DNA of 32,734 nucleotides. It comes from an uncultured Lachnospiraceae bacterium. GTDB taxonomy: Bacteria; Bacillota; Clostridia; Lachnospirales; Lachnospiraceae. Positions 1-7,942 of this stretch are shown piece by piece. The first letter of the stretch is position 1. Each line of letters begins with the position of its first letter. Made by a program: the position numbers and the translations under genes. The notes under the pieces are model-generated. The model was not told where the DNA came from and ran no database searches. It saw only the letters and a program-made list of their open reading frames with translations. The stretch lies in assembly GCA_902793685.1 (NCBI GenBank), contig CADBEN010000024.1, positions 1 to 32,734 of the forward strand, in the 5' to 3' direction.

Positions 1-2
1 TG

Positions 3-65
3 CAGCCGTTGAAGCTCGAAAAACTTTTAAATATCCTCAACTTTTATGAGGGGGATGGAATTTAA
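3..65 (+). CDS. possible 3' end of an unidentified upstream gene
   Basis: The third frame is open from the window edge to a TAA at 63-65 and reads as a plausible hydrophilic C-terminus ending in LNFYEGDGI. The stretch is much richer in A+T than the rest of the window. With about 20 residues the product cannot be identified, and it could be chance. Confidence 0.25.
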   Translation, partial: QPLKLEKLLNILNFYEGDGI

Positions 66-103
66 TCTGGCATACGGAATTTACTTTGGCAAGTCACGCC
101 CGC

Positions 104-132
104 TTGACAACAATTCGGGGATATCATAAAAT
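104..132 (+). promoter_or_regulatory. sigma-A type promoter of rpsT
   Basis: A perfect -35 box TTGACA (104-109) and a -10 box TAAAAT (127-132) are separated by exactly 17 bases. Transcription would start near 139, leaving a leader of about 155 nt before the rpsT start codon. It is the best-matching promoter in the window, as expected for a ribosomal protein gene. Confidence 0.8.
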
Positions 133-138
133 ACTTAG

Positions 139-294
139 GCGTGTTTATAACGTGTTACATTGAACTGTCCGTGTCCAGACTTCGATGCTAACTCACTCAC
201 ACCGTTCCGGCATTTGCGCGGCTGCCCGTAGGAATACGGTTGCCGGATCCCTGTGAAATCACTCATGTTGATTCATGGAATGGAGGAAAAAAAG
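139..294 (+). promoter_or_regulatory. long 5' leader of rpsT with a hairpin
   Basis: About 155 nt separate the predicted transcription start from the TTG start codon and contain no convincing gene. A hairpin is visible at 219-245: CGGC (219-222) pairs with GCCG (242-245), and CCGTA (226-230) pairs with TACGG (235-239) around a GGAA tetraloop, with a small internal loop. GGAGG at 282-286 is the ribosome binding site. S20 is autoregulated in Escherichia coli, so feedback control by S20 is a reasonable but untested idea here. Confidence 0.4.
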
Positions 295-558
295 TTGGCA
301 AACATCAAATCCGCGAAGAAGAGAATCCTGACCTCTGCAAAGAGAGCCGAGAGAAACAAGTCCGTCAAGTCTGCAGTCAAGACCGCTGTCAAGAAGGTCA
401 ACGCAGCTGTCGAGGCCGGCGACAAGGCAGCAGCAGCTGAGTGCCTGAAGAAGGCTGAGCGTGCTCTGACCATGGCTGCTTCCAAGGGCGTCTTCCACAA
501 GAACACTTCTTCCCGCAAGGTTTCGAGACTGTCCAAGGCTGTCGACGGAATCCAGTAA
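295..558 (+). CDS. rpsT: 30S ribosomal protein S20 (bS20)
   Basis: The 87-residue product is a small, very basic, alanine- and lysine-rich protein that binds 16S rRNA in the body of the 30S subunit. The N-terminus [20 protein letters not shown] and the C-terminal [13 protein letters not shown] segment are typical of S20, and the length is normal for the family. The start is taken as TTG at 295, because GGAGG at 282-286 lies 8 nt upstream and the family begins with M-A-N-I-K-S. An in-frame ATG at 253 would add 14 residues the family lacks. A poor initiation codon plus a strong Shine-Dalgarno fits translational feedback control, as known for S20 in enterobacteria. The gene is monocistronic, with its own promoter and terminator. 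Confidence 0.95.
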   Translation: MANIKSAKKRILTSAKRAERNKSVKSAVKTAVKKVNAAVEAGDKAAAAECLKKAERALTMAASKGVFHKNTSSRKVSRLSKAVDGIQ

Positions 559-592
559 GAAAACGCACGGACAGAATTGCATATGGAGTATG

Positions 593-621
593 AAAAGAGG
601 AGGTTTACGCCTCCTCTTTTT
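593..621 (+). terminator. rpsT intrinsic terminator, probably bidirectional
   Basis: A perfect 11-bp stem (593-603 with 610-620) encloses loop TTTACG and ends in a T run on the plus strand. The A run on the left side makes it a possible terminator for holA on the minus strand as well. Confidence 0.85.
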
Positions 622-687
622 CGTATGCTTTCAGAACGTGCTTCCCGGGCCGGGGTGCCGGATGGTGTTTCAGATCTTCCTCGCCTC

Positions 688-1656
688 TCACGCCCCTGTG
701 ATCAGCAGCTCCACCGCCATCCGGTCCTGAAGGTCGCCGGTCTTCACCGCCTCCTCCAGTTCGACACAGCGGCGCACCTGGGATAAAAGCGCCGCGGACT
801 GCATCGACCGCACCTGTCCCATCATCCTGGAAGCGGCAAAAGGCGGAACCCCCGCGATCCGGGCGATCTCATTCTTGTCCTTTCCGGCAGTCATTAGTTC
901 CCGGATCTGAAGCATCTGATTGTACTGCCTCGCGATCAGGAACAGGATCCGCATTGGCGGCTCCCGGAGCTGCAGGAGATCCTGATAGAGCCGGAGGGCT
1001 TCCCCGGTCCTGTGGGACGTGATGGCGCGGACCATGTCGAAGATCCGGTTCGTGACTGTTACCGTGGTGACCGTGTCCACGTCCCTCGCGTCCACGACCT
1101 CCCGCTCTCCCACATAGGAGATCAGCTTTTCCAGCTCGTTCCGGAGATTCTCCATGTCGTCCCCGGTGTACTCCAGGATCCGGTCCATAGTGCTGGCCGT
1201 GATCTTCTTCCCCGCCGCCGCGAGGTAGCGTGCTGCCCAGACCGAGAGCTCCCTGTGCTCCGGATGCTTCAGCTCGCATACGTAGCCCTTTTTCTGCACT
1301 GCCTTGTAGAGCCGGTTCCGCTTGTCGACGCTTCCTTCCACGAACAGAAGGACTGTGGTATCCGGCATCTCCGGGATCCAGTCCGCGATCTTCTCCACAG
1401 AGCCTTTGAACCATCCGCTGTTCTCTACGACCACCAGGCGGTGCTCCGCAAAGAAGGGCATGGTATCCCCTGCGGTGATCACATCGTCCTCGTTAATGTC
1501 TTTCCCCTCAAAATATGCGGTGTTCATACCGTCGCCGCCGGCGACCTTTTGCATGAATCTTCCCTTATAGCTCCGGAGGAGGAAGGACTCGTCCCCGTAG
1601 AGCAGATAGACCGGGCGGAACTCCCCGGACTTCAGATCCGCATTCAGTGTTTTCAT
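688..1656 (-). CDS. holA: DNA polymerase III subunit delta
   Basis: The 322-residue product is the delta subunit of the clamp loader, which opens the beta sliding clamp and loads it on primed DNA. The N-terminus MKTLNADLKSGEFRPVYLLY, followed by GDESFLL, matches the conserved start of HolA, where delta carries a degenerate AAA+ nucleotide-binding fold. The middle contains the LISYVGER region and the C-terminal helical domain includes LLFLIARQYNQML, the collar region typical of the family. Length is normal. The ATG is preceded by GGAG at 7 nt spacing on the minus strand. In many Bacillota holA directly follows comEC and precedes rpsT. Here the same three genes are present, but nnrE interrupts them in antisense orientation. 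Confidence 0.93.
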   Translation of the reverse strand: MKTLNADLKSGEFRPVYLLYGDESFLLRSYKGRFMQKVAGGDGMNTAYFEGKDINEDDVITAGDTMPFFAEHRLVVVENSGWFKGSVEKIADWIPEMPDTTVLLFVEGSVDKRNRLYKAVQKKGYVCELKHPEHRELSVWAARYLAAAGKKITASTMDRILEYTGDDMENLRNELEKLISYVGEREVVDARDVDTVTTVTVTNRIFDMVRAITSHRTGEALRLYQDLLQLREPPMRILFLIARQYNQMLQIRELMTAGKDKNEIARIAGVPPFAASRMMGQVRSMQSAALLSQVRRCVELEEAVKTGDLQDRMAVELLITGA

Positions 1657-1766
1657 GGCATTCTCCGATCCGGTTCTTCCGAACCTTCTCTGACTCTTCT
1701 CTTTTAATTCAGCCCGCCCGCACCGGGAAGCTGATATAATATCAATGGCACAAGGTGCGCCGTAAC

Positions 1767-1797
1767 GTAAAAACTATAACACAGGCGGAAAAAGCCC
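1767..1797 (-). promoter_or_regulatory. candidate holA promoter
   Basis: On the minus strand a TTGAAG box is followed, after 18 bases, by TATAGT. This places a transcription start about 110 nt before the holA ATG. The match is moderate. Confidence 0.4.
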
Positions 1798-1805
1798 TTC
1801 AAGGC

Positions 1806-1830
1806 AATCCTGCGCAGATGCAGGATTTTT
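1806..1830 (+). terminator. terminator-like hairpin ahead of nnrE
   Basis: AATCCTGC (1806-1813) pairs with GCAGGATT (1820-1827) around GCAGAT and is followed by T residues on the plus strand. It lies 46 bases before the nnrE start codon, where no plus-strand gene ends. It could be a leader attenuator of nnrE or a stray terminator. The rest of the 220-nt gap between holA and nnrE holds a TATAAT at 1735-1740 without a good -35 box. Confidence 0.5.
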
Positions 1831-1876
1831 CCGGTTCCGCTCTTCTGCCTTTCGGTTACTGTTCAGGAGAAATGCT

Positions 1877-2623
1877 ATGAATACGATCATCACCGGCACC
1901 CAGAGCAAAGCCGCCGACCGCTATGCCATCGACGTCATGAAGATCCCGTCACTGGAGCTCATGGAGACCGCTTCCCGGAAAGCTGCCGAGGAGCTGGCAT
2001 CCCGCTTCGGGCCGGAAACAGACATCCTGATCTGCTGCGGCACCGGCAACAACGGCGCAGACGGCGTCTGTATGGGCCGCATCCTTCTGGACAAGGGATA
2101 CCGGAAGATCCGCCTGGCGCTCTGCGGCGATCCCGCGAAGGAAACGGAGGAATTCCGCTTCCAGATGGAGACATGGAAAGCCCGGCCGGAGCACACACAG
2201 CCGATGCGGTTTGTGCCGGCGGAGCCTGACTCTGCTCCGGCGGAGCCTGACCCTGCTCCGGATAATGCCGCCGGCGGAGAGATCAGAATTCCATTTCTTC
2301 CTGACACCGGAGTACTCGTGGACGCAGTCTTCGGGATCGGACTGCACCGCCCGGTGGAAGGCGTGTACCGTGACTTCCTGTCGGAGATGGTCCGGATCCG
2401 GAAGACCTTCACCCTCGCGGTGGATGTTCCCTCCGGCATCAATTCGGATACCGGGGAAGTGATGGGCATCGCTGTCCCGGCAGATGTCACAGTGACCTTC
2501 GGCCGCAGCAAGACCGGTCTCGTCCGGGCGGAAGGCCCGGCCTTTGCAGGGGAAATCCTGGTCAAGGAGATCGGGATCCCGGAAGAAGCTTACGAAGCTG
2601 CCGTCCGGCAGTACCCGGATTAG
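1877..2623 (+). CDS. nnrE: NAD(P)H-hydrate epimerase (YjeF N-terminal domain protein)
   Basis: The 248-residue product belongs to the NnrE family, which interconverts R- and S-NADHX and NADPHX so that the S forms can be repaired by a dehydratase. Visible signatures are GTGNNGADG (residues 55-63, normally NNGGDG), VDAVFGIGL (148-155) with the catalytic Asp149, and AVDVPSGINSDTGEVMG (181-197). Many bacteria fuse this domain to the NnrD dehydratase; here the protein stops after NnrE, so the dehydratase must be elsewhere. A proline/acid-rich insertion at about 114-134 is encoded by two tandem 21-bp repeats. The ribosome binding site AGGAG precedes the ATG. The gene converges on comEC and their stop codons overlap in the four bases TTAG at 2620-2623. 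Confidence 0.88.
   Translation: MNTIITGTQSKAADRYAIDVMKIPSLELMETASRKAAEELASRFGPETDILICCGTGNNGADGVCMGRILLDKGYRKIRLALCGDPAKETEEFRFQMETWKARPEHTQPMRFVPAEPDSAPAEPDPAPDNAAGGEIRIPFLPDTGVLVDAVFGIGLHRPVEGVYRDFLSEMVRIRKTFTLAVDVPSGINSDTGEVMGIAVPADVTVTFGRSKTGLVRAEGPAFAGEILVKEIGIPEEAYEAAVRQYPD
2216..2257 (+). repeat. 21-bp tandem duplication inside nnrE
   Basis: Units 2216-2236 and 2237-2257 differ at only one base and encode PAEPDSA and PAEPDPA. Because the unit is a multiple of three, the frame is kept. The repeat lies in a surface-loop insertion between conserved motifs. Confidence 0.85.
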
Positions 2624-5217
2624 TGGAATACAGTGCCGGCAGGGCAGCTCTCCAGGTATGTCCTGATCTTCACGCTCTCCCCGTCCAGTATTGCCCGGAC
2701 TGCGCCGCTGACCGCAGTACTGTAGATCTCCGTCCCGATGGCTTCCAGTGCCTCCACGGTCTCCCGGTGCGGGTGCCCGTAGCGGTTGTTCCTGCCGCAG
2801 GAGATCACGGTGTATTGCGGACGGAGTGTCTGAAGAAACTCTTCCCCGCTGCTGGTCGAAGATCCGTGGTGGCCGGTCTTCAGGACATCGATCCCGCCTG
2901 CTCCGGCTTTGCCGGAGCTTTCTTTTTCGCGCGCCCCGGCGATGCCTGCTTCTGAAAGTTCTCTGAGAATCCCGGGCTCGCTGGTCTTTCCGGCGTCCCC
3001 GGTCAGGAGGACCTGGTTCTCCCCAAAAGTGAACAGCAGGACCAGCGACTGTTCATTGTCGTCCGGAACCCACGTTCCCCGCTCCGGCCAGAGACAGTGG
3101 AAATACCCCATTTTCTCCCCCGCACCGAGGTATCGAAGATCCGCGCCGCCTGCGCGGATCTCTTTTTTCAGTTCTTCATAAACAGGATCTTTCTCCGCCG
3201 CCGCATTCAGCACCACCTGCCCGATCTCCGGCCCGTCCGGTGCGGAAAGCAGATACTCGATTCCATTGATGTGATCCTGGTCCGCGTGCGTCAGGAACAC
3301 CGTCTCGACGCGGGACACCGCCTTGCTTTCCAGAAACGGTTCCAGGATCTTTTTCCCGGGCTCTCTCTCTGAACTGCTTCCGCCATCGACCAGAACGCAG
3401 GAATTCCTGTACAAGACCGCGATCCCGTCCCCCTGCCCCACGTCCAGGAACCAGATCTCCGGTTTCCGCGGGCGGTACGGGGCAAGGCAGAGAATTGCCG
3501 TAAGAAGAAGGAGCGCTGCAGAGGCCAGACATCCTTCATCGTCCCGCTCCGGCCTGTTCCGGCAGGCACTTCTAAGATTCTCCCCCGGCCGGGTGTGCCG
3601 TATCACGATCTCCTCTTCCCCGGCTTTCCGCTCTTCTTTCTTCCGGGTCTCCCGCAGATTCAGGATCCTGCAGATCCAGGCATAGCTCCCGCAGAGCAGC
3701 AGGACATAGGCAAGAATCTGCAGCGATGCCGGACGGCCTGTCAGAACGCGGGCGCAGGGGATCCGTTCCGTCAGACTGCAGAGCAGCGCGTTTGCCTGGA
3801 GAAGCCGGTGAACCACGCCCTCCGCCGTCCTGAGGCAGAAATACAATGCTTCCGGGAGGGCACCGGCGGACGCTGACAAAGTGCCTGCACCTGCACCGGC
3901 GGGCATGGGAAAGGCGGCTGCCGGCAAAACACCCGCACCGGGAAATGCAGGAAAACAAAGCACCGCAAACAGGAGGACCACCAGCCCTGCCCCCAGGATC
4001 CATCCCATCAGCGGAATTACCAGCAGGTTCAGGAAAGGCGCATACACCGGCACCGCAAAGAACCAGTAAGCGATCACCGGAAGTGTGCAGAGTGTCACGG
4101 AAAGACTCACAACGAGAGAGCGCAGGACATTGTTCCGGATCTCAAAGCCCCGGATCAGCGTGTCCGCCGGCCCGCCGATGGCAAGAACTGCCAGAAACGA
4201 AAGCTGGAACCCGCACTGGTACAGTTCGAAGGGGTGGACCAGCAGCTGGGAGACCGCCGCAATGCAGGCTGCCGTTCTCAGGTCATAGGTCCTTCCCTCC
4301 CACTCCGCGAGAAACAGGAGAAGAAGCATGATCACCGCCCGGATCACGCTGGTTCCGGCTCCCGTGAGAAGCCCGTAGAGGACCAGGAATCCGCCTGCCA
4401 GAGCCCCGCTCACGGCAAAGCCGCAGCCCCCTTTCCGGAGGGAATGGTAGAAGCCCAATCCCAGGATCGAGACGTGAAGTCCGCTGATAGCCAGAAGATG
4501 AGCGATCCCGTTTTTCCGGTACAGTTCCAGAAAGTCCTCCCCGAGACCGCTCCTGTCCCCGAACAGTACTGCCGAAAGGAAGGCGGCGTCCTCCGGCTCA
4601 CACCCCCTGTAAAGAAGGGAGATGCAGTAAGTCCTGACCCGGTACAGGAACTGACGGACCGGGGCGCATCGCCCGTCCGTGATCCGGAAACCGGTGACGT
4701 ACATCCGCCGCCGCAAGCCCTTCGCCCGGTAGAAGGATTCCGCGTCAAACTGTCCGGGATTCGTCGCCGGGGGAAATGCGGAAATCTTTCCGAAAACCTC
4801 GATCCGGTTTCCGATCTCAGGCTCTCTGCGGCCGTCTGCCCCGCCGCACAGCCCTTCCGGCATGTACAGAAGGGTATCCCCGCAGGTCAGGACCAGCTGT
4901 CCTTTCTTCCGCTCCATGGCATTGATCCGCAGAGAAAGCGACTCCTCGTCCGCCGGCACCGGCTGCAGAGAAAGCGGCTCCGCCTCCGCCGGCATCGGCC
5001 GCAGTTCCACGGTCATGCGCAGGGCCCCGACGAAAAAAGCACCCGTCAGCATAAGGACTGCCGCCCGGTGCTTTCCGGTTCCGCCGGAAAGCAGAAAAAA
5101 ATCCAACGCAAAACAGACGGCCAGCATCACCGCTGCCGCCTGTACGGAAATCCCTGCCCCTGCCGTGAGCTCTCCAAGTACATACCCGGCCGCCAGGACT
5201 TCCCATGGACGTTTCAA
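2620..5217 (-). CDS. comEC: ComEC/Rec2-family DNA uptake channel
   Basis: The 865-residue product is a polytopic membrane protein of the ComEC family, the channel that carries single-stranded DNA across the cytoplasmic membrane during transformation. Three regions are seen in order: an N-terminal DUF4131-like part with two membrane segments and a soluble OB-like stretch (to about residue 190); the Competence domain with many membrane helices, starting near AVLFGDRSGLG and containing HLLAISGLHVSILG; and a C-terminal metallo-beta-lactamase-like domain. The last shows FLDVGQGDGIAVLY, FLTHADQDHINGIEYLL, LLTGDAG and KTGHHGSSTSS. The assigned start is TTG at 5217, because AAGGAG lies about 12 nt upstream and no better in-frame codon is seen; this is the weakest part of the call. 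The gene follows the GerMN gene after 33 bases. Whether the organism is transformable is not shown here. Confidence 0.9.
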   Translation of the reverse strand: MKRPWEVLAAGYVLGELTAGAGISVQAAAVMLAVCFALDFFLLSGGTGKHRAAVLMLTGAFFVGALRMTVELRPMPAEAEPLSLQPVPADEESLSLRINAMERKKGQLVLTCGDTLLYMPEGLCGGADGRREPEIGNRIEVFGKISAFPPATNPGQFDAESFYRAKGLRRRMYVTGFRITDGRCAPVRQFLYRVRTYCISLLYRGCEPEDAAFLSAVLFGDRSGLGEDFLELYRKNGIAHLLAISGLHVSILGLGFYHSLRKGGCGFAVSGALAGGFLVLYGLLTGAGTSVIRAVIMLLLLFLAEWEGRTYDLRTAACIAAVSQLLVHPFELYQCGFQLSFLAVLAIGGPADTLIRGFEIRNNVLRSLVVSLSVTLCTLPVIAYWFFAVPVYAPFLNLLVIPLMGWILGAGLVVLLFAVLCFPAFPGAGVLPAAAFPMPAGAGAGTLSASAGALPEALYFCLRTAEGVVHRLLQANALLCSLTERIPCARVLTGRPASLQILAYVLLLCGSYAWICRILNLRETRKKEERKAGEEEIVIRHTRPGENLRSACRNRPERDDEGCLASAALLLLTAILCLAPYRPRKPEIWFLDVGQGDGIAVLYRNSCVLVDGGSSSEREPGKKILEPFLESKAVSRVETVFLTHADQDHINGIEYLLSAPDGPEIGQVVLNAAAEKDPVYEELKKEIRAGGADLRYLGAGEKMGYFHCLWPERGTWVPDDNEQSLVLLFTFGENQVLLTGDAGKTSEPGILRELSEAGIAGAREKESSGKAGAGGIDVLKTGHHGSSTSSGEEFLQTLRPQYTVISCGRNNRYGHPHRETVEALEAIGTEIYSTAVSGAVRAILDGESVKIRTYLESCPAGTVFH

Positions 5218-5250
5218 ATCTTCAGTTTTCTCCTTCGGGGAATTGCCGGA

Positions 5251-6210
5251 TCACGGCGCTTCCGTATCAAATACCGGCTCAAAGAGAGTGTTCAGAGGAA
5301 TCGTGTCGCGGAACAGGACATCCTGAGAGCCCTCGACCGCGATCGACACCCGGGTCACTGTCTTCAGGTCGGAAAGGGAATTGACCAGTGCGTGAATGGT
5401 AAGCCAGGGATCCTCCACCGGCATGGGAGTCAGGAATTCCCGGCTGAAATTCAGGTAGCAGATATTGTCGGTGACGGAAATGCTGAGAAGACGGGTGTCC
5501 GGAGAAATCACAGCCTGGTTTCCGGACCGCACCGGGCCTTCGATCAGCTGCTCGACGACCAGCTGCTCCAGCGGGGTATCCATACGGTAGGTCACCGTGC
5601 GTTCTTCCCGGTTGAGACGGCTGCCGTCCTCCGATGCAAAGTACAGCGCCAGGTCCGATGTCTCAAATGCGTTTACGTTGGAGATTCCGGTCACGAAGTC
5701 AGCTGCCGCGAAGGGCCCCAGCAGGGTTCCGTCGGACGCCTGCAGCGGCTGCCCGGCGGTGTAGAACGCAACGCGCTCCACGCCCGGGACCTGTGCCATC
5801 GTCTGGGTGACGGCAGCACAGCAGAGGATCTTCCGTTCCGGCTTCAGTTCACCGAGATACTCGTCAAAATAGAGGTAGAGCAGTGCCCCTTCCATGGTGA
5901 AGCCTTCATACCCGGCTTTATCCCCCACTGCGGACACCAGGTCCGCGTCATTCGGGACCGTCATGAGCTGACTCACCAGCTCCGGGATCAGTTCTTCCGG
6001 ATATCCTGAAACAGCGTTATAGGACAGCGGTTCCAGCATCGTCGCGGAATGATCCAGATACCAGATCTGATACCTTCCCTCCTCCGGCACCGAAGCCTGC
6101 TCTTTTCCGGAGCAGCCGCAGAGAAACAGGATCAGGGACAGCACGAGGAGGACTGCTCCCCGCAGCCCGGCGTGTCTCCGCACTCTTCTGTTTTCTCCGT
6201 GTCTTTCCAT
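5251..6210 (-). CDS. GerMN-domain lipoprotein
   Basis: The 319-residue product starts with a basic segment, a hydrophobic stretch (residues 18-32) and a lipobox-like LCGC ending at Cys33, so it is probably a membrane-anchored lipoprotein on the outer face. The remainder resembles two GerMN (sporulation/germination) domains. The first runs over about 70-190, with TMEGALLYLYFDEYL; the second over about 205-310, with PLEQLVVEQLIEGP, VTDNICYLNFSREFL and LVNSLSDLKTVTRVSIAVEG. It starts only 23 nt after the stop of the upstream histidine kinase gene, so the two are probably co-transcribed. The pairing recalls mycobacterial MtrB-LpqB, where a GerMN lipoprotein modulates a sensor kinase. The lipobox has an unusual Cys at the -2 position. 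Function is inferred from domain and context only. Confidence 0.75.
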   Translation of the reverse strand: MERHGENRRVRRHAGLRGAVLLVLSLILFLCGCSGKEQASVPEEGRYQIWYLDHSATMLEPLSYNAVSGYPEELIPELVSQLMTVPNDADLVSAVGDKAGYEGFTMEGALLYLYFDEYLGELKPERKILCCAAVTQTMAQVPGVERVAFYTAGQPLQASDGTLLGPFAAADFVTGISNVNAFETSDLALYFASEDGSRLNREERTVTYRMDTPLEQLVVEQLIEGPVRSGNQAVISPDTRLLSISVTDNICYLNFSREFLTPMPVEDPWLTIHALVNSLSDLKTVTRVSIAVEGSQDVLFRDTIPLNTLFEPVFDTEAP

Positions 6211-6233
6211 CGATTCTCTGCTCTTTTCCGTTT

Positions 6234-7733
6234 CTATTCTGTCGTTTCCGCGGCGGTAAGATCCGCCGCGCTGCCCTTCTCAATGTAGACCAGCGGGATC
6301 CGCACCAGGAAGGACGAGCCTTCCCCTTCCTTGCTGGTCAGGCGGATGATGCCCTGGTGCAGAAGGATAATGTTGCGGGTGATAGCCAGACCCAGTCCGG
6401 TGCCGCCGGTCTCCCGCGAACGGGCTTTGTCGACCCGGTAGAATCGCTCAAACACATTGTCCTGCTGGTCTTCCGGGATACCGATCCCGTTGTCCTCGAC
6501 CTTGATGTAGCAGAACTGGTGATCCGCATCCAGAGAGACGTGGACCCAGCCGCCGTCCACGTTGTATTTGATGGCATTTTCCACGAGATTCGTGATGGCC
6601 AGGGAGAACTTCACCTCGTCCACATCGGCCTTCACGTCGCGCACTGTCTCCAGCGTCATCTCGATGTTCCGGAGCTTTGCCTGGGGCCGCAGCCGCTTCA
6701 GGATCTGCTCCAGCATGGCGTTCATGTCCACCGAGGTCCGGTTCAGAACGACACCGGAACGGTCCATTTTGACAAGATTCAGAAGGTCGTCGATGATCTT
6801 CGCCTCACGGTCGATCTCCTTCGAGATGTCGTTCATGAATTCCTTGTAGAGCTCCACCGGGACATCGTCCATGCTCATCAGGGAATCCGCCAGAACACGG
6901 ATCGAGGTGATCGGCGTCTTCAGCTCATGGGAGACGTTGGCGACGAACTCATCTCTGGACTGGTCCGCATCCCGCAGCCGGCGTATCGTGGTGTTCAGCT
7001 CGTCGGAAAGCTGCTTTGTGATCAGATAGGTGTTCTGGGAAATGCTCTGGTTCAGGTCGCCGTTGGAGACCTGCCCGACGGAAGTCCGGAGTTCGATAAA
7101 GGGCCGCATGATCAGCCCCGACACCACAATACTCAGGGACAGAAGCAAAAGGAAAAAGACACTGTCCATAATGACCTGGGAATTCCGGGCGTTTCTCAGC
7201 TGGGCACGGAGTGCTTCTGTGGAGGCCAGGAAAAGCAGGACCCCTTCCACCGTCCGGGAGCTGTTTTCCTCTTCTCCCAGAGTGCGGCTGTAGACCGGCG
7301 TGGTCTGGATCATGTACCGCTGCTCCGCATTGTAGGTGAGGCCGTTCTCACCCCGGAAGCCCCGGATCACCTCCGGCGCCACATGATACCGCCCCTCCGC
7401 CAGCTGAAAGCTGTCGCGGATCACGCGGTAATTCTGATCGATCAGGAGAATGCGGCCGTTGTAAGCGGAGGCAGTAGCATCCATCTCAGCGTTGAGACTT
7501 GCGTCCCGCTCTGCGCTCCGCAGATAACCGGACCGCGTCAGCCGGGCGGAAAGGATCAGGCTCTGATTCTGGATCTCGTTCTTCCGCCCGTCGAGAAGGG
7601 TCTGGCGGTAAATATTGGAGAGAACGGCCCCCTTCAGTATGACCGGAACAAATCCGACCAGAAGAATGAGGACCATAATAAGGACCCGCAGCCGTATCGG
7701 CGGAAGCTTGAGCTGTATTCTTTTTCCGAACAT
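6234..7733 (-). CDS. sensor histidine kinase (HAMP-HisKA-HATPase_c)
   Basis: The 499-residue product is a full membrane sensor kinase. In order it has a membrane helix (residues 16-38), an extracytoplasmic sensor region (about 40-185) with LLIDQNYRVIRDSF and a PAS/Cache-like look, a second helix (188-210), a HAMP linker, the HisKA box FVANVSHELKTPITSIR with phospho-acceptor His269, the N box TNLVENAIKYN with Asn386, the G1 box VEDNGIGIP, the F box FERFYRVDKARS and the G2 box GGTGLGLAI. All catalytic residues look intact. The architecture is that of the VicK/WalK/PhoR type. No response regulator lies on either side in this window; instead a GerMN lipoprotein gene follows directly. The gene diverges from the zinc-ribbon gene at 7943. 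Confidence 0.9.
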   Translation of the reverse strand: MFGKRIQLKLPPIRLRVLIMVLILLVGFVPVILKGAVLSNIYRQTLLDGRKNEIQNQSLILSARLTRSGYLRSAERDASLNAEMDATASAYNGRILLIDQNYRVIRDSFQLAEGRYHVAPEVIRGFRGENGLTYNAEQRYMIQTTPVYSRTLGEEENSSRTVEGVLLFLASTEALRAQLRNARNSQVIMDSVFFLLLLSLSIVVSGLIMRPFIELRTSVGQVSNGDLNQSISQNTYLITKQLSDELNTTIRRLRDADQSRDEFVANVSHELKTPITSIRVLADSLMSMDDVPVELYKEFMNDISKEIDREAKIIDDLLNLVKMDRSGVVLNRTSVDMNAMLEQILKRLRPQAKLRNIEMTLETVRDVKADVDEVKFSLAITNLVENAIKYNVDGGWVHVSLDADHQFCYIKVEDNGIGIPEDQQDNVFERFYRVDKARSRETGGTGLGLAITRNIILLHQGIIRLTSKEGEGSSFLVRIPLVYIEKGSAADLTAAETTE

Positions 7734-7843
7734 CCGGCTTCCTCCCTGGCAAAATCATTTGTGCGTTCTGCGTTCCATTTTCGATACGGTCCTGCGGATT
7801 TCCGCTGTGCAGAAAATGCAGGCACGGCATTCATGTACCCGAT

Positions 7844-7885
7844 ATTATACCACGATTTGCAAAGAGGTTCCTTCTGTTTTATACT
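7844..7885. promoter_or_regulatory. divergent promoters between the kinase and zinc-ribbon genes
   Basis: On the plus strand TTGCAA (7857-7862) and TATACT (7880-7885) are spaced by 17 bases and would drive the gene at 7943. On the minus strand TATAAT (7844-7849) is preceded by TGG, an extended -10 arrangement, with a weak -35, and would drive the kinase gene. The two core promoters sit close together, so their use may be mutually exclusive. Confidence 0.6.
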
Positions 7886-7942
7886 ATGATGCGTAGGCCG
7901 GAAACTGGACGGCCCCGAATCATAATCCCGGAGGAAAAACAA

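Noticed and set aside
4234-6009. 591-codon open frame on the plus strand opposite comEC and the GerMN gene
   Set aside because: It crosses two well-recognised minus-strand genes, has no family motif and reads as Gln/Arg/His-rich sequence, typical of a GC-rich antisense shadow.
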